A DNA stretch of 64,000 nt, taken from Venturia oleaginea. Its lineage: Eukaryota > Ascomycota > Dothideomycetes > Venturiales > Venturiaceae. Positions within the stretch are counted from its first letter, which is position 1, and the number at the start of each line of letters is the position of its first letter. The notes beneath the pieces are model-generated. The model had not been told where the DNA came from and searched no databases. It was given only the letters and a program-made list of their open reading frames with translations. Shown in pieces: positions 33,825 to 44,511 of this stretch. A program made the translations under genes and the position numbers. The stretch lies in contig JABMLP010000008.1 in NCBI GenBank assembly GCA_013176395.1, positions 124,001 through 188,000 on the forward strand. The letters run 5' to 3'.

Positions 33825-36479
33825 CCCCCAACACCTTCGCCATCCTTTTCCTTGCCCTATCAGCGTTTGTAACATCAAGCTGAACATACCCGATCTATAG
33901 GCAGAAATGTCACCGATCCACTCAACTATGGACGTCCACCACTATTTGCATTTCGGAGCTCTAGCGAAACTTGACCGGCACATCTGCACGGCAATCTTTT
34001 TCTTATGTTTTCTTTTCAGCAAGGCGTTTACGGAACATCATTTCAGGGACCTGACCATTTGAGCACAAAACGAGCGAACACCATCTGGAGCCACATCACA
34101 TCAGCGAGTATTGAACTTGCCTACCTCATCAGACACCACACACATCACATTCGGCCTCAACGAAGGTCCCATCTCACAACGACACCCATTTTCTTACCAT
34201 TACCATCTTCAACTTCAACCTTGCTGCCTCCTGGAGGAGTGCGTTTGGTCTTGAGCGGGAGGAATGACTCACCTTGTTCGCCCGCTCGTTTTTTTCTCCT
34301 TTCTCGCCTTGGAACGTAGATACCCTGGCTCGCTTTATACCCAAAACCCCTTCCTCTCAATTTGTTACCTCCTTGGGTTGGTCGTTTTCCTTCCTTTGGG
34401 AGTTTCCTTGTCAGTACATGCACGGTGAATTGCTTCCTTGCCTTGGTCTTGCATAGCGATAGTTGTCCTTTTCGATTCTGTACGTTCTGTGGAGACAGAA
34501 AGATTGACTGGGGTGATCAAATTGGTACGAGGTGGTAATGCGGGGTGGTGGCCTTTGACAGCCATGTCTTTTCTTTTCTTGGTAGAAGGGGGAATTTGTG
34601 TGTATGTTGTTTCGGTGTGATTCATGCTGGACGGGGAGTGTGCGCTACGAATTCATTAGTTGTTTTTTTTGGCTTAATCTGTGGTGTTTGATGCTTGGAT
34701 CTGTCCGTATTCGTCATCGTGGTCTTGTTCGCTGTCCCTTTTCCACCAACGTCCTCACACCCACGTCGTTGGCGCTGTCGTTGTTGTCGTCCCTTAGCTC
34801 GCCGTCGTCGTCTATTTCTATTCATCGTCTCGTGCAGTTCATTGTCGTCTTCCCCACCGTGATGATGCTTCTGATCAAAAGACTTTAACCTTGATCCCTT
34901 GTCTCCTCCAATGAGTCCACCTTTTTCTTGCTATAGATGTCGCGTTGAGAATTGTTCTGAGGATTGTTGTTTGCTTTTCATTTTGGTGGGGGGTCTTTTT
35001 TTCCCCCTTGGGATTTTCCTCGCGGGGGGGTTGGGGATTGGGGAATGGGTTTTTGGTTTTGGTTTTGGGGGGTGGGTGGAGAGAGAGGGAGGTAGGGGTT
35101 TCTCTGTAGATTTTAGACGACCTTTTCTTTCTAGTTTATTTGATTTGTTTATTGTTGGATGGTGGGAGGGAGAGATTTGATTTTATTTTGCTGGAGAGGG
35201 GGTTCGGGTGTGGAGAAGGTGGGCGGTGGGGTTCTTCTTGGCGAGGTGGGAGGGTGGAGCGAGCGGTGTTCTGAGTATGTGGTGTGTGGGGAGGGAGATG
35301 TGAGGTGAGGTTTGGATATGGGACGAGATGGGACGAGATGGAGGGGATGGTGTTGCTGACTTGTATGTTTTGTGTGAAGACGAGAAGTGAGAGGATTAGG
35401 AGCCGTGTCGTGTGAGGTGGAGGCGTTGAGGCGAGGCTGAGGGCGGTGAGGGTAATTGATGGGGATCTCGAGGTTGGAATCCAGATGGAAGGTTTCAATT
35501 TTGAATACGAGAGGTGCAGGTGAGTAGGAGGTGGATGGGGTCTGAAATACAAAGAAGCATAATGTACGAAGATGTATTGTTTGAAGGTTATAAAAAAAGT
35601 ATTCTTCGAGTCCTCCACGCACCACACCACAGTTAAAGAAGGAATCTCCAAAAAAACCTCTTCGACCAATGGGTATCGACATCTCTTATAGCAGGACTTT
35701 CCTCTTCATGCAAGTGAGGAGGGACAACAGAACGATGCCCCTCCTCGTTTTCCTTCACGCATCATAGTTGATGTGTTGGCAGTTTATAGACTGGGGTTTC
35801 TCCTCTTCGGGTTACTAAACGAGGGATTTCCGAGCCTTTTTTCCTTTTTTCCTTGGACCGGTGTGGGATCGATCGTGATGGGAAGAATACACGATGCCAT
35901 CGATCGCGAAGGGGGTTTGTATAGTGTAAGAGGGGAATCGATGGAGTCTATGATGTTTTTTGATGGGGGATGGATGCGTTGTCTTTTGGTTTTTGGCGAG
36001 GATGATGCTCGGGGCTGTCAGCCTTGTTTTGCCTGATTGGGTAAGGAGGGTGTTTTTGGGGGTATTTTTGGCTTCGATGTGGGGCCTGGGGTGGTTTTGG
36101 ATGTAGAGGGATCGGGGATGGTTTGTATTTTGATCGGGATCGCTGTTTGGTTCTTGTATTGGTAACTTACGAGGAGTATTCTTGGTAAATAGGTCACCTA
36201 ATTGGCGTTTGGCTTGGCTGACCATCGGCTCATGAGAATCCGCGTTTCAGAATCCAAACGCTTCATTGATTTGTCACAAACTCTCGGCCAGCGACCCCTT
36301 CTGTATTCTATATTAGTCCCCAGCTTCCATGACCTCAAATCTCGAGCGTCCATATCTGCGACCCAACAGATTGTGCTTATCATGTAGTAACATTCGTCTC
36401 CACCAGATTGTCCACCCTCCAGCAGATCAGAATGACCTCGCTCTGCATCGGCTCGACGTGCAGAACATTGGCTAAACCA
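33825..36479. other. 2.6-kb gene-poor, T/G-rich region
   Basis: Strongly strand-skewed low-complexity DNA: long G/T-rich runs around 35000-35300 and 35800-36100 and C/T-rich runs around 34200-34900. Long frames here read as Ser/Thr/Pro/His filler on one strand and Gly/Val/Phe filler on the other. No gene is supported. Confidence 0.5.
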
Positions 36480-38491
36480 TCAAAGAAGGACAGGATTTGA
36501 TCGCTGAATACAAAGAGTGTGATTTGTGTTTGATTATCGCTTAGCTTGCTATGGATCTGGATACCGTCGAGACGATGGCAGAAGGACTTTACGACTTACC
36601 GACAGGTTGTTTGCAAGCCCGGCCTATCAAACTGCTCATGCCGATAGGATATCGCCGACCCTCTGATGTAGCCTTGGTCTTCAATATGTGCGCGTAGCTT
36701 TTCCAGAGGTTCTCAGCATCAGTCATTCGAAATTTGCTTCGCCATATATTTCAACCGGTCGTGTCTTAAATTTGGCCGCAGATGCAGGTGAGCATTCGTG
36801 TCCTGGCTGAGTGATGGATAGCATCTAAAAATTGTCCTTAGCTAGTCCTGCAGCCATGAATGGAGACGTTAATGGGCGACCGAGCTCACGAAATCATGGG
36901 AGTGAGGCCTTTGAACTCATTCGTGGACGCCTCGCTACTTGTATCAAAGACCATAGCGGCGTATGCGACAGAACAATGTCTGGTGTTGAGATAAAGGACA
37001 CAATGGCAACTTTGCCAACAAGATTGGTTCACATCAACAAGAACGACATACCGTCCTCCGTATTAATCGATACGGCGAGGTCAGCAAGGTCCTTACGCTG
37101 CTCTCAGTCAATGTTGGGGACCGGATTATAAGAGACCTCTATGCACCACGAGCGCTAACATCAACCGGCACTTCGCAAATATTCCATAGGTGTCAGTCCT
37201 TCAGACGTTTCGAGATGCCGTAGTTGTTGCCCGCGCTATTGGATTGGAATATATCTGGATAGACTCGCTGTGCATTATCCAAGACGATAAATCCGACTGG
37301 GACCAGGAGGCGCCTCGAATGCGGTCTGTGTATTAGAGTTCTTACCTTACCGTTGCAGCAACACGAGCCCAGGATGCAACGGAGGGTCTCTTCTTCGATC
37401 GATCCTTGCTGCCAGGTCCATGGACGGTGAAAATGCCTTATTTCGACCAGCACGGCGCTGCGAAAGGCTCCATTTTCATCAAACCCGGACCGCCTGACCC
37501 AGATACATTGTTGATGCAGGACCCTCATACTAGCAACCTTAGCAAGCGTGCTTGGGTTCTTCAAGAGGAATTATTGTCGAGACGAATGGTCTACTTTCTC
37601 TCCAGGAATATCTTTTGGAAGTGCAAGGTATTGAGAGTCTCAGAGACAGAGGAGCCAAGCTATATGGAAAGTCTGACACCTTTTGACATTGGAGAATGGA
37701 CTACCATTGTTGAGAACAACACAAAGCGGGACCTGACCCTTCCGAGGGATAGATTGATCACTCTGGCTGGGTTGGCCGAAGAGTTTGCTCTTTGTGAACC
37801 CAGCGATCGATACTTGAACGGCATCTGGCTGAACAGTGTATACCAACAACTACTGTGGCGGCGCGAGGATGAGCCCAGGCTAGTCCTCAATACTGCCATT
37901 GATATGCCCACATGGTCCTGGGCTTCCGTCGCTGGACCGGTCACCTTCCTGGAACAAGTCGTTCTAGTCGATGTGCAGCCTGCGGGCGACATTGTACCAC
38001 GTTCAGACCGTATTTTAGATGTTACAGGCTTTTGTGTGCCATTGGACTACTCTTCCCCTGTGAACCTGGCGCCTCGTTCTAATGGAATCAACTACTCTAT
38101 TCGTCCATTCGACGGAGCTTCTAACACCTCCAGGCTGGAATCAGAAAGAAACAACTCCTTTGCGGAAGCAGTGACTCCATTCTTTCCTGCGAAAAAGCAC
38201 GTCATCACTGATTTTACCGATGGTGTGATTGGATATGCGATTTTCGATGATTCCGACCTAACCTGCTCCAATGCTTGTCAACTGCTCTATTGTCTGCCAA
38301 TCCTGTATGGCACCTGGATTTCCGGCAATGTCGAACAGCTGAGCTACTATGGCCTTCTGCTTCAGAGATTGACCACAAATGACCCATCGACTGGAACGCA
38401 GGCCTATAAACGCGTGGGTATAGTCGTATTGACGATTCCTGAAACTTGGTTGGAAGCTTCCATCTCACGGGCCATATTCACTTTGTTTTGA
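36480..38491 (+). pseudogene. HET-domain protein pseudogene
   Basis: HET (heterokaryon incompatibility) family landmarks appear in order: an N-terminal CDLC-type motif near 36520, PTRLVHI, YAALSQCWG (37094), ARAIGLEYIWIDSLCIIQDD, the TVAAT region, KRAWVLQEELLSRR, and the C-terminal MPTWSWASVAG. The frame is broken: a shift lies near 37060-37090, and in-frame TAGs occur at 37187-37189 and 37334-37336, the second where family members have a Ser/Tyr-rich segment. The last 360 codons (37406-38491) are open. HET proteins mediate self/non-self cell death; this copy looks inactive. Confidence 0.8.
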
Positions 38492-39677
38492 AAAATTGTG
38501 ACAACGGAGCTTAGATCATGTCTTTGATATGCCAATAACGGATGGAAGATTGCCAATGCTGGAGAGTCCGTCGCATCGGTCGTTAGGTAAGATCAGTATG
38601 AAAATACATTGCAAAAGCCTGACTGAAGCTTATACACCTGATAGTCAAAACTCCTCCCTTAAACTATACGTTTAAAATCTGGTTTACGCCATCTTCCATT
38701 CTTCTTGGATCCAGGATGGCCATATTCGAAGCCCCGAGATCGGTATTAGTCGAGATGGTAATATTGTGTGGTACCGAAGATTGCAGATGCAAGCAAGGTG
38801 AAGGAGATGCCGCTGACGAATCTGAGTTCGGCCTACATCAAGTCAGCGATGGAGACAAATGGCATACCGAAATGTGCTGCTGTCGCTCCGTGGAAGCCAA
38901 GAGTGAGCTCCCTCCTTGGTTCACGGTTTGCCAGATTTGGAGATCTTTCTTCTAGCTTGGAGTTCACGTGTGTTGGCAAGCCATAGAATGGGGAGGCTGA
39001 AGTGATCGATCAATAGCTGAGTATGCAGCTTTCCATTGCTCAGACGTCGCCTCAGGTTTCTTCCATCATCGTTCAAAAGCCAAAATCAGCATTATCAGAA
39101 AAGCCGCAATCGGTCACAACAAAGCTCTGGCAACGACATCGCATATTGGTCTCGGATTAATGATAACTGGCTTTTTTCACGAGTTTAATGCTCGTGGAGA
39201 ACACGAGATAATATGCGGCGTGCTCGCCGCACGGTAGGATGGCCGTTGATGCCACAATGCTTGTAGTTCAGCCTTGTACAGTTATTTTGGTCACCGTAGC
39301 TCAGACAAATATGGTCAGTCTCTGCATTCCACCACGTCCAACATCATTTTCCTTCAAAGGCTCCAGAACTAATGTAATTCTTGCAACTACGATAGAATCT
39401 TCGGCTTAGCGACTAATACTCAGGCCTCTCAACAATTCTTCTCTCCATGAGAAATTTGCGGTCGGTGGATCTGTGGTCAGGACCTGGTCGAAAATCTCCC
39501 ACTTCATATATTCCTGATATCGTAGTTAGGAAGCCCAATCTCAAAGCCATAAGGAGCTAATTTTAGTCTCTAAAAGAAGAGCAGAACTTCTTGGCACCTT
39601 CACATCAAAACAACGAATATCCTCTATCATTCACTCTTCGACTGTCTCCCAAGCAATTTAGAATCATTCAATTCGTT
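38492..39677. other. Intergenic, nothing recognised
   Basis: Short frames only. The last 90 bases before 39678 look like the leader of the following small secreted-protein gene. Confidence 0.4.
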
Positions 39678-40274
39678 ATGAAACTCCTCATTCTCACCAT
39701 CACCTCCTTCGCTGGCGCCGGCATGGCGATTTCTACCCTGAGGGCTCGCGCGGACTATTGCCAATTCCAATGTAGTTCCACCGAGAATTATGAGATTGCA
39801 AGACTCAAGGAGGCAAACAATCTTGTCGATTACAGTGCTGGCTGCAAAAAAACGAGTCGTACGTTTCTTCAGCTTTCGTTGGAAGCTGTTACTGACAAAA
39901 GTGCTTAGAATACTGCCAAATTCAGTGTATTGTTAGCCAGCAACCTATCTGCAGTGTTCTCAAGAATGAGAATGGGAAGAAAGATTGGAAGTTCGAATGT
40001 GCTAAGGGATCCGGATTCATTCAGCCTCCTACGCAGCCTCCTACTCAACCTGCCACCAAGCCTGAGACGAAGCCGCCTCCCAAGGGATGCTCGACCTGTA
40101 CGGGCACTCCTGCTACCAAGCCTGCTAATTGCCTGAAGAACAATTGTCAGTATTAACACGTTCTTTTACTAGTCTTTCACTGACTCGCTCGATGTAGCTC
40201 CATGCAACGAGCAGGAAGCGCCAGGATGTTGCAGTGGGTGGTGCTTAGCGGGCAAGTGCCTCCCGAGAATATAA
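39678..40274 (+). CDS. Small secreted cysteine-rich protein 1
   Basis: Three exons: 39678-39858, 39909-40145 and 40198-40274 (164 residues). Both introns are phase 1, 50 and 52 nt. A hydrophobic signal-peptide-like start (MKLLILTITSFAGAGMA) is followed by two related modules: YCQFQCSS...GC, then QYCQIQC...GKKDWKFEC. A Pro/Thr/Lys-rich linker (PPTQPPTQPATKPETKP) leads to a C-terminal cysteine-dense tail with pattern C-x7-CC-x3-C-x4-C, reminiscent of knottins. Exon 3 encodes that tail alone. It shares motifs and intron phases with the genes at 41252 and 42338. No known family is recognised; a secreted effector-like or antimicrobial role is inference. Confidence 0.75.
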
Positions 40275-41251
40275 GCACAAGCCGGATTGAGAGTCTTCTC
40301 TTGGAAATTACTTGACATATATTTACACTTCCATCGGTAAGGCCGCTGTGTTTCTGTTTATTCTCACCTTCTGCGTTTGTGATCATATCCTGTTTCTCCT
40401 ACCCAGCCACTTACTAGATCTGGCAAATCTGACTGTAAGAGTCATATGCATTACTTACGATGCCTAGATGATCTGCGGTATAGAACGATGGGCTTTGTAC
40501 GCAATTGCTTCAGAGCTTAGAGTGGTAACACGGTCGCGGAATTCGCCACGAAGTTACCTTTGGTATTACCATACCATCAGCTATTACTCACTTGGCTTCC
40601 TGGTGTTCCGGACTTCCAACACGCAGTCTCCGCCAATTGGTCCGGATTACCGTAGCGATATTCAGCTGAAGGGAGCCAGGAACGAATACCTTCTTTTGTA
40701 CCTTCGGAATTTCCATGACGGATGCAAGTCTTCCAAGTACGTGATATATAACTTCGTTTGAAGACTGACTTGGGCTTGACCTGATAGTTGTTCGACAGCT
40801 GAAACCATAGGGAGGCTGGAATATACTTTGTTGGCGATTCCAGCGCGTTCAAGATGAATTGGCGAGTATCACAATTGTCATCTCTTCTCGCACCAGGATA
40901 CCTTAACCAGCAAAGTTCTTGAGGAGGGTGCGATGCTATAATGAGATCTATTAAGCCTTGTCGCTAGCTACACGTTCCACTCAGCTTTCGTTCTCCAGAG
41001 TTTGAGAAGCGGGATTTAGGAGTCCACCAAAAACATCGCGGACGTGGGACAGCATTGAGTGTGGCGTTATGATCTTAGTTTCCCAAGTACTCCCCTCGGT
41101 GCTGAATGAGAGACTCTCATAATTTCATGGCTTGTTCGCATCATATATCCTCTATCTGTGGTTTATACGGAGCTTCAAATCCCTCGGTACCTCACCTATC
41201 ATTCAATTCACGAATACCCTTCAAAGCAAGCTACATTTAAACCAATCAATC
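40275..41251. other. Intergenic between cysteine-rich paralogs
   Basis: No gene recognised. Short frames without motifs. Confidence 0.4.
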
Positions 41252-41639
41252 ATGAAGGTCATCAAGTTCGTTGCCATCTTCTCCCTCGCTGGCATTGGCA
41301 TGGCAAGTCCAGCTCCAACAATGGTCTCCCCGGCTCTTACACCTCGCGCCAACTACTGCCAATTCCAATGTTCGTCATCCGAGTATTTCGTCGCCGAAAA
41401 GCTCAAGCAAGTGGATCAGCGTGTCGACTATCGAACTGGTTGCGAAAACGCGGATAAGATTCGTACGTCCTCAATGCCCCTCTGTGGTTATACAATACTA
41501 ACAGAACTGTCTAGAGTACTGTCAATTGCAATGTGATGCAGAGGAATACCTCACCTGCAATATAATTAAATCCGGTGATGGGAAGGCCGATTGGAAGTGC
41601 GAGTGTGTCAAGCCCACTCTTGATTCTATCATTGACTAG
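41252..41639 (+). CDS. Small secreted cysteine-rich protein 2
   Basis: Two exons, 41252-41462 and 41515-41639 (111 residues), with a phase-1 intron of 52 nt (GTACGT donor, as in paralog 1). A signal-peptide-like start (MKVIKFVAIFSLAGIGMA) is followed by YCQFQCSS...VDYRTGC and a second module, QYCQLQC...GKADWKCEC. It matches paralog 1 closely in both modules but ends shortly after the second one, without the Pro-rich linker and the C-terminal tail. A tail-encoding exon still exists downstream (41730-41815) beyond in-frame stops. Confidence 0.75.
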
Positions 41640-41729
41640 ATTTGAGCTATCTGTCAGTCAACAGTAAGTTTTCGAAAAAAATTATCTTCGATATTGGGAA
41701 ATGTTTTCTTACTGACATGATTGATGTAG

Positions 41730-41815
41730 GTCATTGTGGCACTGGACGAATGTCACCGTGTTGTGGTGAACTCTTTTGTGCCGCTATTAGGTGTCGACAG
41801 ACTGTCCCTCCTTAA
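41730..41815 (+). pseudogene. Vestigial third exon of cysteine-rich gene 2
   Basis: After an intron-like segment with a GTAAGT donor near 41664 and a TGTAG acceptor at 41729, the sequence encodes HCGTGRMSPCCGELFC and AAIRCRQTVPP, then TAA. The cysteine pattern C-x7-CC-x4-C-x4-C matches the exon 3 tail of paralog 1, and the phase (two bases before the first codon) is the same. The upstream exon reaches TAG at 41637 and a second in-frame stop before the donor, so the tail appears lost from the main product unless another donor is used. Confidence 0.6.
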
Positions 41816-42337
41816 CCATACATCTGCACAAAGGTGCCTTCTGGTGGATGCGTTCTTACTGGCTATTATGTTGGGTAAATGACTTGATTTCGACCCTGCG
41901 TTTTTTTGGTGGTTTTGCAGTCCACAACAAGAGCAAACATCGGTTAGTCGCAGAAGTGTTTTCTTGCGCACAGCCATTGCCACGGTGCCTCTGATCAGGC
42001 AATTTAAAGAATGTCGAAAGGGTGTCGGATTTTCCCAGCCAGGACACCCTTTGCGTATGCCACAACATGGTGCGAACGTCTGTTGTAACACTTCATGTTT
42101 TACGACATTGGCCATGCCACTCACTGTCCTTCATCACATCGACTCTGTGTGATCTCGCCTCATTTTTCCTGGGATCTCCATCCTCCTCTCTTCTCTTCCC
42201 GATAAGACGATCGTTCTTCAACTACATTTCCCCACGCTTTCATTTCTTCATCCTCTCAAACGTGAAATCAACCAGCATTTTATTCTCTCTACTTCTTATC
42301 CGGGTTATATCATCCTTACCACCCAATCCCAACAGCG
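41816..42337. other. Intergenic upstream of cysteine-rich gene 3
   Basis: A C/T-rich leader lies at about 42150-42330. A signal-peptide-like frame (KSTSILFSLLLIRVIS) starts at a GTG at 42261 but is out of frame with exon 1 of the next gene, which may mean the true start has been damaged. Confidence 0.35.
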
Positions 42338-42914
42338 ATGTCATTCATATCCAATGTACACCAAGCACTCATTAGCACCAGTCTCGCAGTCCCGGATCCA
42401 ACAGCATGCCAGATTAATTGCGACGACGCTGAACAACTCCCGAACTGCCACAATATAACATCCCCTTCTGAATTCATCTATCAAGGGCATGTGCTCATAC
42501 CCTACCACGTTCACCACGAATATAGCTGTCCAAGCCGAATTCGTAAGCCTACCTTCTCCCTTCCATACCTCCTCCTTCTCCTCCAAGTCAAGCAGAAATA
42601 TAACCACCACAACAGAAAAATGCCAGACCAGATGCCTCGTCTGCGAAAAAGCAGTTTGTACTCCTATCCTCGATCAAAACGGAAAAAAAGATTATAGCTG
42701 TGCTTGCTTACAACCATACTATGGTATGAATAATGGTACGTCCAATAAAGTCAAGATATCGTTTTACAGTTTTTCTCCGCTGGCTGGTCGCTGTATAGAT
42801 GTATTTGGTGTTTCCGGTGCTCTTGTATGCTGCGAGGGACATGAATGCTTTTCTGATAATCTATGTCATGAGTGGCCTCCTGCATCTGGGGGAGGGAACA
42901 ATGGTCAGGATTAG
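42338..42914 (+). CDS. Cysteine-rich protein 3 (divergent paralog)
   Basis: Proposed exons are 42338-42542, 42616-42735 and 42799-42914 (146 residues). Both introns are phase 1, as in paralog 1. The first module is TACQINC...NC. The second, KCQTRCLVCEKAVC...QNGKKDYSCAC, parallels the GKKDWKFEC module. Exon 3 gives a tail with CC-x4-C-x5-C (VCCEGHECFSDNLC) and a Gly/Asn-rich end. The N-terminus from the ATG at 42338 is only weakly signal-like, so the start is uncertain. Membership in the cluster family rests on module order, cysteine spacing and intron phase. Confidence 0.6.
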
Positions 42915-43556
42915 ATTTCAAGCGAGGGTCGCTCTATTGTGAAGTTTGTCTCTCTGCGATGATTTGACCATGCTAAGCTAGACCTTGATCATATTGTTCT
43001 TGATTGTCTGTGTGCAGGCTCACTTTACGAGTCGCTTTGATGTTGGAGGTTGGTCTTGATCTACAGTGTGCGAGTCGCTTTAATCCTAGAGGTTGGTCTT
43101 GACAGAGAGTATTGTGACCTGGAAACGATTCACTCATTCCAAGTTTCTTGCCAATTCTGTCCTGGTACCAATACGCTTTGGCAGTCTACGGGGCAGGTAA
43201 TTATCTTGACGGTTGGTACCGTTAGGTTTAGACTTCGATGAACCGTTCCATGCTTGTGATACTGTGTCCTGTCGGTACCGACTTCTTTCATGTCAAATGA
43301 GATTGTCATTCCACTCAAACCCATCTACGGTACGTGAATCCTGAACCCAGTTTTCCCCTTTCCGTGACGGTGCTTTGACTTTCTCACAACCTACCACGTC
43401 TCAAACTCATATTTTTCACAGACCCACCGCACCGTACCACTGTCTCTCAGTCTCTCAAAGCGAGAAGGACTCCATAAATTACACCTCTCCCTCCACACAT
43501 TTTCCATCTCCAAAACTACTCACAGTATTAACACAACGCAACACACCACCACAAAC
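42915..43556. other. Intergenic with a small direct repeat
   Basis: A phrase of about 25 bp around GAGTCGCTTTGATGTTGGAGGTTGG (43030-43055) is repeated with changes at 43073-43098. The 3' part is C/A-rich leader sequence for the next gene. Confidence 0.45.
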
Positions 43557-44220
43557 ATGAAAGTCTCAACCCTTATGCTCACCATCGGCCTTGCAGCCAC
43601 AAGCATTATCGCCGGCCTAATAACCGCAAACGCCAACGGCATACCACAAACCCAAATCGCCTCCAACCCCTCCCCCACAATCTTCACCAACGAAATCGCC
43701 ATGAACGACGCCCGCTTCCCGACCCCCACCACCAAACACGAGTCCACCGACTGCCTCAACGTCAAAGCAAAGAGGCAACTCAAGCACTCAATCATCATCG
43801 AATTCCACGACGAAAAGATAACAGGCGACCTCCTCTCCATGGGGAGGGAGGACGACATAATCACCGTACGTATCATCACATCTCCAAACAACGGACAACC
43901 CGCTCCCAACCACCCAACCACCCTCGAACTCCACGGCGAAAGGATGGAAGGCGACGTCCTCTCCATGCTGAGGGAGGACGATATAATCACTGTACGTATC
44001 GCCCCTTCTCCATCTCCATTGTCCATCTCCTCATATCCATATCTAGCTACGGTTTCGGCCAACGGAAACAAAAAAGGTGGGGAAGCGATGGACCGGGGAT
44101 CAAATCTGGTATTGTTTGGGTCATAGGGAGGATGAGGATTGTCCTTGGGGAATATTGCATAATCCCTTCATAGGGGAGGATGGTGATCCAGAGCCGTCTA
44201 AAGAAGCGGATAGTTTTTAA
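43557..44220 (+). CDS. Predicted secreted protein with internally duplicated exon end
   Basis: Exons 43557-43991 and 44047-44220 (202 residues); the intron has a GTACGT donor, a CTAG acceptor and phase 0. It has a signal-peptide-like start (MKVSTLMLTIGLAATSII, then AGLITANA). The exon carries two copies of a segment ending GDLLSMGREDDIITV and GDVLSMLREDDIITV. Each copy ends in the same GTACGT donor-like sequence, 126 bp apart and in the same phase, so splicing from the first (43866) would also give an in-frame product. The C-terminal exon has two Cys (WYCLG, EDCPWG) and an acidic end. Reading through the intron instead gives a frame ending at 44126. No family recognised. Confidence 0.6.
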
Positions 44221-44511
44221 GTGCTGGAGGTCGCGTCGTGAATCGATGGTTTCATGAGGATGCTTGAGATGCTGGATGGATCCGTGCGAGAAGAGCTGAA
44301 TTAGTGGAGGGGTACTGGTACTTGTATCTATGTCGCGTTAATGGAATGATGCTTTTGATTCTGTTCCAGCATGCTACGTGTAATTTGTCTTGCCTTGCCT
44401 GGGGTTGAAAGCTTTTTCTTACCTACTCCTACATTTGATCGAACCCAAATCCCAAATTGAAACTCGAGACATAATACCAAACCTCGACTATCAACATCAA
44501 GCAATCATAAC
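44221..44511. other. 3' flanks of convergent genes
   Basis: No gene or repeat recognised. Confidence 0.4.

Noticed and set aside
35136..35682. Two overlapping 177-codon minus-strand frames
   Set aside because: They arise from strand-skewed low-complexity DNA and are Pro/Ser/Thr/His-rich without a domain.
39290..39340. tRNA-like start (CACCGTAGCTCAG)
   Set aside because: No matching anticodon stem, T-loop or acceptor stem follows.
41251..41480. Other frames across cysteine-rich gene 2
   Set aside because: They lack the signal peptide, module repeats and intron phases that support the chosen frame.
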